DNA of 64,000 nt from the NCBI RefSeq assembly GCF_900172375.1, contig NZ_FWFS01000001.1:310001-374000 (forward strand), read 5' to 3'. This DNA is from Aquimixticola soesokkakensis. Lineage in GTDB: Bacteria > Pseudomonadota > Alphaproteobacteria > Rhodobacterales > Rhodobacteraceae. This document shows positions 1 through 7,124 of this stretch, one piece after another (within the stretch, counting starts at the first letter, position 1; each line of letters starts with the position of its first letter). Made by a program: the position numbers and the translations under genes. The notes under the pieces were generated by a model. The model was not told the DNA's origin, did not search any database, and worked only from the letters and a program-made list of their open reading frames with translations.

Positions 1-122
1 TCGCGCGCGATTTCATCCACGCTTGCCCCGTCAAACCCGTCACGCAAAAAGATCAGGCGCGCCCCGTCGACGACCTGATCATATTTGCGGCCCTTGCGGA
101 TCTTTGGGTTCGGCTGGTTCAT
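1..122 (-). CDS. TetR/AcrR family transcriptional regulator, N-terminal part (truncated by window edge)
   Basis: Only the first 40 codons are present; the rest lies beyond the left edge. The translation starts MNQPNPKIRKGRKYDQVVDG and continues with ARLIFLRDGFDGASVDEIAR, which is the typical first helix and start of the helix-turn-helix of TetR repressors (a G-F-x-x-A/T-S-V-D-E-I-A pattern). The family binds palindromic operators as dimers and is often autoregulated. The gene lies about 100 nt downstream of the small exported protein at 224-430 on the same strand, so the two may share the promoter at 507-535, which is flanked by palindromes. Ligand and targets cannot be told from this fragment. 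Confidence 0.75.
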   Translation of the reverse strand, partial: MNQPNPKIRKGRKYDQVVDGARLIFLRDGFDGASVDEIAR

Positions 123-223
123 GCAGGCTCCGATGCTTGGCTGCAGAGTAGGCGAAAACGCGCAGTCTCTACAAGGGCATGCTGGATCGTGGTGCCAGTC
201 GACCCTGCGTTCGGATTTGCGAT

Positions 224-430
224 TTATTTGTCCGCCTGAAGGGCGCAGGCCGAGGTGGCATGCGGGGTGTAGGCGCAGGCGAGCGGTTCGGCGCGCGTGG
301 TGGCGGGACGTTCGGCGGGGAAAACCATGTCCGGCAGGCTGACCCCGTAGTTCGTCGCAAAAGCGGGCAGGGCGGATGTGCTGGCAAGGGCGAGCGTGGC
401 GGCGGCGATGAGGCGCGAGAGAAAGGACAT
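224..430 (-). CDS. small exported protein of unknown function (68 aa)
   Basis: The reading frame starts with MSFLSRLIAAATLALAS and has a clear Sec signal peptide: a basic start, a hydrophobic core and a likely cleavage after LPAFA near residue 25. The mature part is only about 43 residues and holds two cysteines (near residues 52 and 62) that could form a periplasmic disulfide. I do not recognise the family. A good sigma70-like promoter (507-535) lies upstream on the same strand with palindromes around it, and a TetR-type gene follows downstream. This suggests a small gene under TetR control, which is inference only. Signal peptide plus promoter support a real gene. Confidence 0.55.
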   Translation of the reverse strand: MSFLSRLIAAATLALASTSALPAFATNYGVSLPDMVFPAERPATTRAEPLACAYTPHATSACALQADK

Positions 431-468
431 GAGAGGCTCCGTTGAGAGATGTCGTTAAATGGAATGTG

Positions 469-498
469 CCGTTCAGGTGAGGAATTTAAACTGAACGG
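469..498. promoter_or_regulatory. inverted repeat, candidate operator (CCGTTCAG / CTGAACGG)
   Basis: CCGTTCAG at 469-476 is matched by its exact reverse complement CTGAACGG at 491-498, with a 14-nt spacer. The core CTGAAC is the same half-site as in the palindrome at 541-560. It lies just downstream of the predicted -10 box of the minus-strand promoter, a usual place for a repressor site. Confidence 0.45.
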
Positions 499-506
499 TA
501 TAGTTT

Positions 507-535
507 TATTTGGCGCGTCGCGCACCATAAGTCAA
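507..535 (-). promoter_or_regulatory. predicted sigma70-type promoter for the small exported protein / tetR
   Basis: On the minus strand TTGACT (535-530) is followed after exactly 17 nt by CAAATA (512-507), a good -35/-10 pair for an alphaproteobacterial housekeeping promoter. It faces the gene at 224-430. Inverted repeats with a CTGAAC core lie just upstream (541-560) and downstream (469-498), where a repressor could block transcription. Confidence 0.5.
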
Positions 536-540
536 GCGTT

Positions 541-560
541 TCTGAACAGATCGGTTCAGA
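541..560. promoter_or_regulatory. 20-bp palindrome, candidate TetR-type operator
   Basis: TCTGAACAGATCGGTTCAGA has perfect 7-nt arms (TCTGAAC / GTTCAGA) around a 6-nt centre. It sits directly upstream of the -35 box of the minus-strand promoter and 44 nt before the Irr-type box of mbfA. Sharing the CTGAAC half-site with 469-498 suggests one dimeric regulator binds both. The TetR-like protein encoded at the left edge is the obvious candidate, by position only. Confidence 0.45.
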
Positions 561-578
561 AAATATGTGCCCTACAAC

Positions 579-620
579 TTGCCACGCCTGAAAGCCCCGC
601 TATTTTAGAATCATTCTAAA
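579..620 (+). promoter_or_regulatory. mbfA promoter with Irr-type iron control element (ICE)
   Basis: Positions 604-620 read TTTAGAATCATTCTAAA, a perfect inverted repeat that matches the known ICE consensus TTTAGAA-N3-TTCTAAA bound by Irr in alphaproteobacteria. A -35-like TTGCCA (579-584) and a -10-like TATTTT (601-606) are 16 nt apart, so the ICE overlaps the -10 region and likely transcription start. This placement fits repression by Irr under low iron. The box ends 12 nt before the mbfA start codon, and the Shine-Dalgarno GGAG lies between. Confidence 0.8.
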
Positions 621-632
621 CTGGAGTTCACC

Positions 633-1610
633 ATGTTGCCTGGCCGCCCGACCCGCAAACGTTTCAAAGATCTCACGGAGCAGGAAATCCTCGCGCTCGC
701 AATTTCTTCCGAAGAGGACGACGGACGCATTTATCGCAGCTACGCCGAGCGCCTGCGCGCGGAGTATCCCGACACGGCAGCAATGTTCGACGCGATGGCG
801 CGCGAGGAAGATGTGCATCGCCAGCGTCTGATCGACCGCCACATCGTCCGGTTCGGCACCCATATCCCGCTCGTGCGGCGCGAGCATGTTGCGGGGTTCT
901 ATCAACGCAAGCCGCTCTGGCTTGTCGAAAACCTCGGTCTGTCGCGCATCCGCAGCGAGGCCGAAGCGATGGAACGCCAAGCCGAACGCTTTTATCTGAG
1001 CGCGGCCGCGCAGACCTCTGATGCAGAGACCCGCAAATTGCTGGGCGATCTGGCGGCGGCCGAGGCGGTGCACACGGCCAAAGCGGTAGACCTGCAAGAC
1101 AGCCATCTGCCTGCAGAGGCGCGCGATAGCGAAGATCGTGACGCCCATCGCAAATTCGTGCTGACATGGGTCCAGCCGGGGCTTGCGGGGCTGATGGATG
1201 GATCGGTGTCAACGCTTGCGCCGATTTTCGCGACGGCTTTCGCCACCCAGGACCCGCATACCACCTTGCTTGTCGGTTTGGCCGCCGCGATTGGCGCGGG
1301 GATTTCCATGGGGTTTACCGAGGCCGCGCATGATGATGGCAAGATTTCCGGCCGCGGCTCGCCCCTGAAACGGGGGCTTGCATCGGGGATCATGACGGCT
1401 GTCGGCGGGCTGGGTCACGCCCTGCCCTATCTCATCCCCGACTTTTGGACCGCGACGACATTGGCGATGATCGTGGTGTTCATCGAATTGTGGGCCATCG
1501 CGTGGATTCAGAACCGCTACATGGAAACCCCGTTCTTTCGCGCCGCGGTTCAGGTCGTTCTGGGCGGTGCGCTGGTCTTTGGCGCCGGGGTGTTGATCGG
1601 CGGCGGATGA
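633..1610 (+). CDS. mbfA: MbfA-like membrane-bound ferritin / iron exporter (erythrin-VIT1 family)
   Basis: The 325-residue protein has two parts. Residues about 1-170 form a ferritin-like (erythrin) domain with di-iron ligand patterns (EEDDGRIYRSYAERL; AREEDVHRQRL; AAAEAVHTAKA). The rest is a VIT1-type membrane domain with about five helices, starting near LTWVQPGLAGLMDGSVST, where DGS-type residues line the transport path of the family. MbfA homologues in rhizobia export iron from the cytoplasm and protect against iron and peroxide stress, and are repressed by Irr. The perfect ICE box just upstream strongly supports this name. The gene stands alone in its direction until fghA 90 nt later. 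Its start is set by GGAG 6 nt before the ATG. Confidence 0.9.
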   Translation: MLPGRPTRKRFKDLTEQEILALAISSEEDDGRIYRSYAERLRAEYPDTAAMFDAMAREEDVHRQRLIDRHIVRFGTHIPLVRREHVAGFYQRKPLWLVENLGLSRIRSEAEAMERQAERFYLSAAAQTSDAETRKLLGDLAAAEAVHTAKAVDLQDSHLPAEARDSEDRDAHRKFVLTWVQPGLAGLMDGSVSTLAPIFATAFATQDPHTTLLVGLAAAIGAGISMGFTEAAHDDGKISGRGSPLKRGLASGIMTAVGGLGHALPYLIPDFWTATTLAMIVVFIELWAIAWIQNRYMETPFFRAAVQVVLGGALVFGAGVLIGGG

Positions 1611-1699
1611 CCGAGCAGCTGCACGCTGGCCCTTGCAACATGGGCGCGAACCCGTGAAAGTCGCGCCAAGCCCTGTGGCCTATGTGCAAGGAGATCCCC

Positions 1700-2533
1700 A
1701 TGGACCTGAAATCCCGCAATAGCTGCTTTGGCGGTACGCAAGAGGTCTGGAGCCACGCCTCAAGCGCGACCGGCACCGACATGACCTTTGGCCTGTTTCT
1801 GCCCTCCGAAGCAAAAGACGGCCCCGTGCCGGTTTTGTGGTATCTGTCTGGGCTGACCTGTACCCATGAAAACGCCATGACCAAGGCCGGTGCCCAAGCC
1901 TGGGCCGCCGAACAGGGCATCGCGCTGGTCTTTCCCGACACATCACCGCGCGGCGCGGGGGTTCCCGATGATGCGGCTTTCGATCTGGGACAGGGGGCGG
2001 GATTTTATCTTGATGCCACCGAGGAGCCCTGGGCGAAAAACTTTCGCATGCGCGACTACGTCCTGAACGAATTGCCCGCGCTGTTGTTTGGCACCTTCGC
2101 GCTGGATGCCGAGCGCCAATCCATCACCGGCCATTCCATGGGCGGCCATGGTGCGCTGGTGCTGGCCATGACCGCGCCTGAGCGCTTCCTGTCGGTCTCG
2201 GCCTTTGCGCCGATCTGCAACCCGACCCAATCGGAATGGGGGCAAAAACAATTTGCCGCCTATCTCGGGGAGGCCGACAAAAAGGTCTGGATGCAAAACG
2301 ATGCCACCCTTTTGATGGCGGATCGCGGCTTTGACGGGCCGATGCTGATCGACACGGGGACCGAGGATCAGTTCCTTGATCTGCTGATGCCCGAAGCGCT
2401 CGCCAGTGCCATCGCCAAGCGCCGCCAACAGGCGATTTTCCGCATGCAGCAGGGCTATGACCACAGCTATTTCTTCGTTTCCACCTTCATTGAGGAACAT
2501 ATCGCCTTTCACGCGGAGGCGCTCTACGCGTGA
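1700..2533 (+). CDS. fghA: S-formylglutathione hydrolase
   Basis: This 277-residue esterase hydrolyses S-formylglutathione to formate and glutathione, the second step of glutathione-dependent formaldehyde detoxification. The nucleophile elbow [10 protein letters not shown] places Ser at residue 146. A late Asp ([10 protein letters not shown]) and His (QGYDHSYFF) complete the triad, and the CTHENAM segment near residue 54 is typical of the esterase D family. The start MDLKSRN is chosen because AAGGAG precedes it; an in-frame ATG at 1682 lies upstream of that site. No adhC/gfa gene is adjacent. It overlaps the next gene by 4 nt and opens a run of four tightly packed genes. Confidence 0.93.
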   Translation: MDLKSRNSCFGGTQEVWSHASSATGTDMTFGLFLPSEAKDGPVPVLWYLSGLTCTHENAMTKAGAQAWAAEQGIALVFPDTSPRGAGVPDDAAFDLGQGAGFYLDATEEPWAKNFRMRDYVLNELPALLFGTFALDAERQSITGHSMGGHGALVLAMTAPERFLSVSAFAPICNPTQSEWGQKQFAAYLGEADKKVWMQNDATLLMADRGFDGPMLIDTGTEDQFLDLLMPEALASAIAKRRQQAIFRMQQGYDHSYFFVSTFIEEHIAFHAEALYA

Positions 2534-2982
2534 TCTACATCGACGCTGATGCCTGCCCCGTCAAAGCCGAGGCCGAAAAGGTCGCGACCCGTCACGGGCT
2601 CAAGATTTTCATTGTCTCCAACGGCGGTTTGCGGCCTTCGCCCAATCCGCTGGTTGAAATGGTCTTTGTCGCAGACGGGCCGGATGTTGCCGATATGTGG
2701 ATCGCAGACCGCGCAACGCGGGGCGACGTGGTGGTGACGGGAGACATCCCGCTGGCGGCCAAATGCGTCGAAGCCGGCGCACGGGTGATCAAGCACAATG
2801 GCGAGCCGCTGACACAGGCCAACATCGGCAATGTGTTGGCAACGCGCGATCTGATGGCGGATCTGCGCTCGGCTGATCCGTTTCGTCAGGGCGGCGGAAA
2901 ACCCTTCTCCAAAGCGGATCGCTCGCGGTTTCTCGACGGGTTGGAACGCATGGTTCAGGCGGCAAAAAGGGACGCGACATGA
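2530..2982 (+). CDS. UPF0178 (YaiI/YqxD) family protein
   Basis: The 150-residue protein starts at a GTG that overlaps the fghA stop. It begins [19 protein letters not shown], the hallmark of the YaiI/YqxD family, whose fold resembles PIN/NYN nucleases. Conserved acidic residues (DADACP near the start, then [18 protein letters not shown] around residue 58) support this. The C-terminal [17 protein letters not shown] is also typical. The family has no settled function; an RNase-like role is a guess from fold. It is translationally coupled on both sides (GTGA, then ATGA). Confidence 0.9.
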   Translation: MIYIDADACPVKAEAEKVATRHGLKIFIVSNGGLRPSPNPLVEMVFVADGPDVADMWIADRATRGDVVVTGDIPLAAKCVEAGARVIKHNGEPLTQANIGNVLATRDLMADLRSADPFRQGGGKPFSKADRSRFLDGLERMVQAAKRDAT

Positions 2983-3611
2983 GCAAAAGCAGCGTTGATG
3001 CGGTGATTTTCGACATCGGCAATGTCCTGATCGAATGGCAACCGGAACGCCATTACGACGCCGTTGTCGGTGAGGCGCGGCGGCGCGAGATGTTTGCCGC
3101 CGTCGATCTTCATGCGATGAACGATCGCGTGGATCAGGGGGGGAACTGGCGCGAGACGGTCATGGAATGCGCCCGGGCCTACCCCGAATTCGCGTCCGAA
3201 ATCCGCATGTGGTATTTTGACTGGATGCAGATGGCTGCCCCCGCGATCCCGCAGTCTGTCGCGCTGCTGCGTGCTTTGCGCGCCAAGGGTGTGCCGGTCT
3301 TTGCCCTGACAAATTTCGGCATCGAAAACTTTGAATTTGCGCAGACGCAATATCCGTTCTTGACCGAATTTGACCGCGCCTTTGTGTCGGGGCGGATGGG
3401 CTGCGTCAAACCGCATCGCCCGATTTACGAACAGGTCGAATCGGCGTGCAAGATCGACCCCAAGCGCTTGCTGTTTGCCGATGATCGTGCCGAGAACCTT
3501 GATGTGCCGCGCAGCCGTGGCTGGCAGGTGCATTTGTTCGACGGCCCGACGCGTTGGGCCGAGCGCTTGGTGGATGCCGGGCTTTTGACGCGTCAGGAGG
3601 CGCAGCTCTAA
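2979..3611 (+). CDS. HAD family hydrolase (YihX-like)
   Basis: The 210-residue protein has HAD motif I as [12 protein letters not shown], with D-I-G-N rather than D-x-D. That variant is normal in the subgroup of sugar-phosphate phosphatases such as YihX. Motif II is in FALTNFG (Thr/Asn), motif III is a Lys near [14 protein letters not shown], and motif IV is [10 protein letters not shown]. It is probably a small-molecule phosphatase; the substrate is not clear. It starts inside the stop of the UPF0178 gene (ATGA) and ends 1 nt before the next gene. Confidence 0.88.
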   Translation: MSKSSVDAVIFDIGNVLIEWQPERHYDAVVGEARRREMFAAVDLHAMNDRVDQGGNWRETVMECARAYPEFASEIRMWYFDWMQMAAPAIPQSVALLRALRAKGVPVFALTNFGIENFEFAQTQYPFLTEFDRAFVSGRMGCVKPHRPIYEQVESACKIDPKRLLFADDRAENLDVPRSRGWQVHLFDGPTRWAERLVDAGLLTRQEAQL

Positions 3612-3612
3612 G

Positions 3613-4530
3613 ATGATCGGCCTTGGCGTTGTTGTGCTGGTGGCGGTGCTGGTCGCGCTGCCGTTTCTGATCGAGTGGCGCAGGCCCGGTATCAAACCCC
3701 TGCGGGACCGTTTGGGGGTGGATCAACTGGACCTCCCCGCAGGCGTCACCCGCATCAAATGGGTCGGGCCGAATGCCGCAACCGCCAAAGGGCCGATTGC
3801 CGTTTGTCTATCGGACAACACCACCCCGTTGATCGCCTTCGAATACCTGAGCGCGGAGCTGGTCGAACAGGGCTACCGTGTGCTGTGCTATGATTATTGG
3901 GGGCGCGGCCTGAGTGACACCGTTGATGGTGCCCAAACCACCGAGTTTTTCGTGGATCAACTGGACGGTGTGCTTCAGGCGCTCGGCGTCGAGCGCGACA
4001 TCACTTTGGTGGGCTACGGGATGGGCGCGGGGATCGCCCTCGCCTTTGCCGCAGAGCGCGCGGAGGATGTCGAGCGGGTGGTCCTGTTGGCCCCGACCGT
4101 CCTGGAAACCCATCTGTCGCGCGCAGAGCGGTTTTGCCGCGATGTGCCGGTGTTGGGGGATTGGGCGGCGCTGGTCCTGCCGCTGCTGCTGCCCGCCCAA
4201 CTCGGAACTGATCGCGACCTTGCCGCGTGGCGGCGTGTGGTTCAACAGCGACGCGGCTATCAGAAATCAGTCCTGTCGGCGCGCCGCCATATTCTGCGGG
4301 ACGATTTTTCGTTCGATTTGAAGGAGTTGCGCGCGCTCTATGTGCCGGTTCTGGCGATTTGGGGGGGCGTGGACCGCGTGGTGCCGATCCGTGCCCTGGG
4401 CCAGATGGCCGAAATCGGGCGGTCGGTTCGACAGGAGGTTGTCGAAACGGCAGGGCATGATTTGCCCCTCAGCCATCCTTCGCAAGTGGCGAAGTTGATT
4501 GCGCAGTTCGTCAACGACACGCAGGGCTAG
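3613..4530 (+). CDS. alpha/beta-hydrolase fold protein, nucleophile replaced by Gly
   Basis: The 305-residue protein starts with a hydrophobic N-terminal anchor (MIGLGVVVLVAVLVALPFLI), so the hydrolase domain is probably membrane-tethered. The fold is recognisable: DYWGRGLSD, then the nucleophile elbow region, WGGVDRVVPIR with the acid Asp254, and AGHDLPLSHP with His282. At the elbow the usual G-x-S-x-G reads GYGMG (134-138), with Gly136 where Ser should be, so the classical hydrolase mechanism is lost. The codon is plainly GGG with no frameshift nearby. Its C-terminus overlaps the convergent MFS gene by 4 nt. A binding, accessory or altered activity is possible. Confidence 0.8.
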   Translation: MIGLGVVVLVAVLVALPFLIEWRRPGIKPLRDRLGVDQLDLPAGVTRIKWVGPNAATAKGPIAVCLSDNTTPLIAFEYLSAELVEQGYRVLCYDYWGRGLSDTVDGAQTTEFFVDQLDGVLQALGVERDITLVGYGMGAGIALAFAAERAEDVERVVLLAPTVLETHLSRAERFCRDVPVLGDWAALVLPLLLPAQLGTDRDLAAWRRVVQQRRGYQKSVLSARRHILRDDFSFDLKELRALYVPVLAIWGGVDRVVPIRALGQMAEIGRSVRQEVVETAGHDLPLSHPSQVAKLIAQFVNDTQG

Positions 4531-5765
4531 GAGGCGCTGCGCAGGCGCAGCGGCACTTCTCGTACCGGCAGGTGCACCAGCGCCGAAAAGGCCCCGATTC
4601 CGACACCGAGCCACCAGACGGCCGTGTAATCGCCGTAGAGGTCGTAAAGCTTTCCGCCCAGCCAGACGCCCATGAAGGCGCCCAGCTGGTGGGAAAAGAA
4701 CACGATCCCGTAAAGCGTCCCCATGTAGCGCAGCCCGTAAAGATAGGCGACAAGGCCGGAGGTCAGGGGCACCGTTGCCAACCACAAAGCGCCCATGGCG
4801 ACCGAAAAGACCAACACCGAGGCAGGGGTGATCGGCATCAGGATGAACAGCGCCGCAACCACGGTGCGGGCCACGTAAATCCCGAACAGGAGGTATTTGC
4901 GCGGATAGCGTTTGCCCAGATAGCCCGCACAGAGCGTTCCGGCGATATTGGCCAAGCCGATGATCGAAATGGAAATCGCGCCAAGCGTGGCAGTGGAGGC
5001 CACGCCAAGGCTTGCGAGCGTGCCCGAGGGGTCAATCGCGCCGCACATTTCGGTCACCAGCGCGGGGAAATGCGCGGTGATGAAGGCAAGTTGATAGCCG
5101 CAGGAAAAGAACCCTAGAAAGATCAGGGTAAAGGAGGGATCGCGAAAGGCTTGCCCCAGAATGCTGCGCAGGCTTTCTTCGATCTCGGTTTTGCCGGCCG
5201 TTGGCGCGCGCATCAGCGGCAAAACCGCAAGCGACGCCAGAATCAGGGCCGCAAACAGCAAAAACACCTGCTGCCACGCCATCATACCAAGCAACCATTC
5301 CGCCACGGGCGCGCCAAAGACCTGCCCTGCAGAGCCTGCGGCGGTGGCAATCGCCAAAGCCATCGAGCGGTTCTCATCCGAGGCGGCGCGGCCCACGACC
5401 GCCAAAATCACGCCAAATCCCGTACCGGCGATGCCGAAACCGACCAGAATCTCCAGCATTTGATGCGCTTCGGGTGTCACCGCAAAGGAGGACAGCACCA
5501 ATCCGGCGGCATAGGTCAAAGCGCCCAGGATGATGGCTTTGCGATCCCCGATCCGTTCGGCCAAAGCGCCAAAGATCGGCTGGCCAAAGCCCCAGGCAAG
5601 GTTCTGGATCGCAATGGCGAGGGAAAATTCTGCCCGTGGCCAGTTGAAATCGGTGGCAATCGGGATTTGAAACACGCCAAAGGAGGCGCGGATCGCAAAG
5701 CTGGCAAGAATGATGACACATCCGGCCAGCAAAACCGGCGAAAACAGAGGGCTGCGCTGATCCAT
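4527..5765 (-). CDS. MFS transporter, monocarboxylate/oxalate-formate antiporter-like
   Basis: The 412-residue protein has about 12 hydrophobic segments and the MFS loop motif LAERIGDRKAI between helices 2 and 3. The start MDQRSPLFSP is chosen because CAAAGGAGCC lies just before it; longer in-frame forms would run into zapE on the other strand. The N-terminal pattern FGVFQIPIATDFNWPRAEFSLA is like that of transporters for carboxylates and related anions, but the substrate cannot be named. It is divergent from zapE (112-bp gap) and convergent with the alpha/beta hydrolase. Confidence 0.82.
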   Translation of the reverse strand: MDQRSPLFSPVLLAGCVIILASFAIRASFGVFQIPIATDFNWPRAEFSLAIAIQNLAWGFGQPIFGALAERIGDRKAIILGALTYAAGLVLSSFAVTPEAHQMLEILVGFGIAGTGFGVILAVVGRAASDENRSMALAIATAAGSAGQVFGAPVAEWLLGMMAWQQVFLLFAALILASLAVLPLMRAPTAGKTEIEESLRSILGQAFRDPSFTLIFLGFFSCGYQLAFITAHFPALVTEMCGAIDPSGTLASLGVASTATLGAISISIIGLANIAGTLCAGYLGKRYPRKYLLFGIYVARTVVAALFILMPITPASVLVFSVAMGALWLATVPLTSGLVAYLYGLRYMGTLYGIVFFSHQLGAFMGVWLGGKLYDLYGDYTAVWWLGVGIGAFSALVHLPVREVPLRLRSAS

Positions 5766-5877
5766 GAAAGGCTCCTTTGTTGTCGCAATTTGCGCGACCT
5801 GCTGCGCCGCGTCAAATGCCCGATTGTGACGGCGCTCATAGGCTTTTCTTATCCTTTCGAGCGCAGTATGCAGGGCT

Positions 5878-6969
5878 ATGGTCACGATTAGCGAAGAATA
5901 TGAGGCGCGTGTTGCAAACGGCACGCTGACGGCAGACCCCGCCCAGGCGGCGGTTTTGCCGATGTTCGACCGGTTAAAGCGCGAGTTGGAAGCCGCGCCC
6001 GCGCAGGCTGCGAAAAAGAGCCTGTTCAGCCGGTTGAAAAAGGCCGATGCACCCGAGCCCGTGCGCGGGCTGTACCTGTGGGGCGGGGTCGGGCGCGGCA
6101 AATCCATGTTGATGGACCTATTTGCCGACATGGTCGATGTTCCCAAACGACGCATCCATTTTCACGCCTTCATGCAAGAGGTCCACAACGGGCTGAACGC
6201 GGCGCGCGCAAAGGGCATTCAGGACACGCTTGTGCCTGTGGCCGACGATATCGCCGCCGATGTGCGCCTGTTGTGTTTTGACGAAATGCAGATCACCGAC
6301 ATCACCGATGCGATGATTGTCGGGCGCCTGTTCGAACAGCTGTTCGCGCGCGGTGTGACGGTCGTGACCACCTCCAACCGCCTGCCGGACGATCTGTATA
6401 AGAACGGGTTGAACCGTCAGTTGTTTGTCCCCTTCATCGAGGTCATCAAACAGCGCCTTGACGTGCACGAACTGGCGTCGCCGCAGGATTATCGCCAAGG
6501 CCGCTTGACCGGCGAGCAGGTGTATTTTTCGCCGGTGAACGATGACGCCCGCCGCGCCGTGGATGCGATCTGGGCCGATTTGACGGGCGGCAAAAGCGAG
6601 GGGCTGACGCTGACGGTCAAAGGCCGCGAACTGGACCTGCCGCAGTTTCACAACGGCATGGCGCGGGTGCGCTTTTGGGACCTCTGCGCCAAGGCGCTGG
6701 GCGCAGCGGATTATCTGGCCCTTGCCGAAGCGGTGAAACTGTTGATCCTGGAAGATGTCCCGAGCTTGGGGCGCAGTAATTTCAACGAAGCCAAGCGGTT
6801 CGTGACCCTGATAGATGCGCTTTACGAAGCGGATGTGCGGTTGATCGTGACCGCTGCAGATAGTCCCGAACAGCTTTATCTTGAGGGCGAGGGGACGTTT
6901 GAATTCGAACGCACCGCCTCGCGATTGCGCGAAATGCAGGACGCCAATTGGGGCGCTGAACGCGACTGA
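5878..6969 (+). CDS. zapE: cell division protein ZapE (AFG1-like ATPase)
   Basis: This 363-residue P-loop ATPase belongs to the AFG1/LACE1 family. Walker A is GGVGRGKS (69-76), Walker B is LLCFDEMQITD near residue 132, and VVTTSNRLPDDLYKNG is the sensor region typical of the family. ZapE associates with the Z ring in E. coli and promotes division; the mitochondrial relative acts in protein quality control. The length agrees with the family. It stands alone, with two tandem palindromes just after its stop codon. Confidence 0.93.
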   Translation: MVTISEEYEARVANGTLTADPAQAAVLPMFDRLKRELEAAPAQAAKKSLFSRLKKADAPEPVRGLYLWGGVGRGKSMLMDLFADMVDVPKRRIHFHAFMQEVHNGLNAARAKGIQDTLVPVADDIAADVRLLCFDEMQITDITDAMIVGRLFEQLFARGVTVVTTSNRLPDDLYKNGLNRQLFVPFIEVIKQRLDVHELASPQDYRQGRLTGEQVYFSPVNDDARRAVDAIWADLTGGKSEGLTLTVKGRELDLPQFHNGMARVRFWDLCAKALGAADYLALAEAVKLLILEDVPSLGRSNFNEAKRFVTLIDALYEADVRLIVTAADSPEQLYLEGEGTFEFERTASRLREMQDANWGAERD

Positions 6970-6980
6970 CCTCGGGAGAT

Positions 6981-7030
6981 CATTTTCTTAGCTAAGAAAA
7001 TGCCGCAGGAAATTCTTCTGCGAAGAATTT
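6981..7030. repeat. two tandem perfect palindromes downstream of zapE
   Basis: A 22-bp palindrome with no loop (arms CATTTTCTTAG / CTAAGAAAATG, 6981-7002) is followed 7 nt later by a second inverted repeat with arms AAATTCTTC (7010-7018) and GAAGAATTT (7022-7030) and a 3-nt loop. The zapE stop is at 6969. The second stem ends in TTTT, so it could act as a terminator for zapE. The first is AT-rich and fully symmetric, more like a protein-binding site. Confidence 0.6.
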
Positions 7031-7060
7031 TGCCCGCCCGAAGCTTGGAAATGTCGCCGT

Positions 7061-7098
7061 GGCAAAAGAAAAGGCCCGGATGCGGGTGCATCCGGGCC
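7061..7098 (-). terminator. rho-independent terminator of glnK-amtB
   Basis: Arms GGCCCGGATGC (7073-7083) and GCATCCGGGCC (7088-7098) pair perfectly around a 4-nt loop. Read on the minus strand the hairpin is followed by TTTTCTTTT. It begins 26 nt after the amtB stop codon. Confidence 0.85.
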
Positions 7099-7124
7099 AA
7101 ATCGAAAGCTGGGATCGGAAGGGA

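Noticed and set aside
541-560. Palindrome considered as an SOS (LexA) box
   Set aside because: The alphaproteobacterial LexA box is a GTTC-N7-GTTC direct repeat and the Bacillus-type box is GAAC-N4-GTTC; this one has GAAC-N6-GTTC and no SOS gene nearby.
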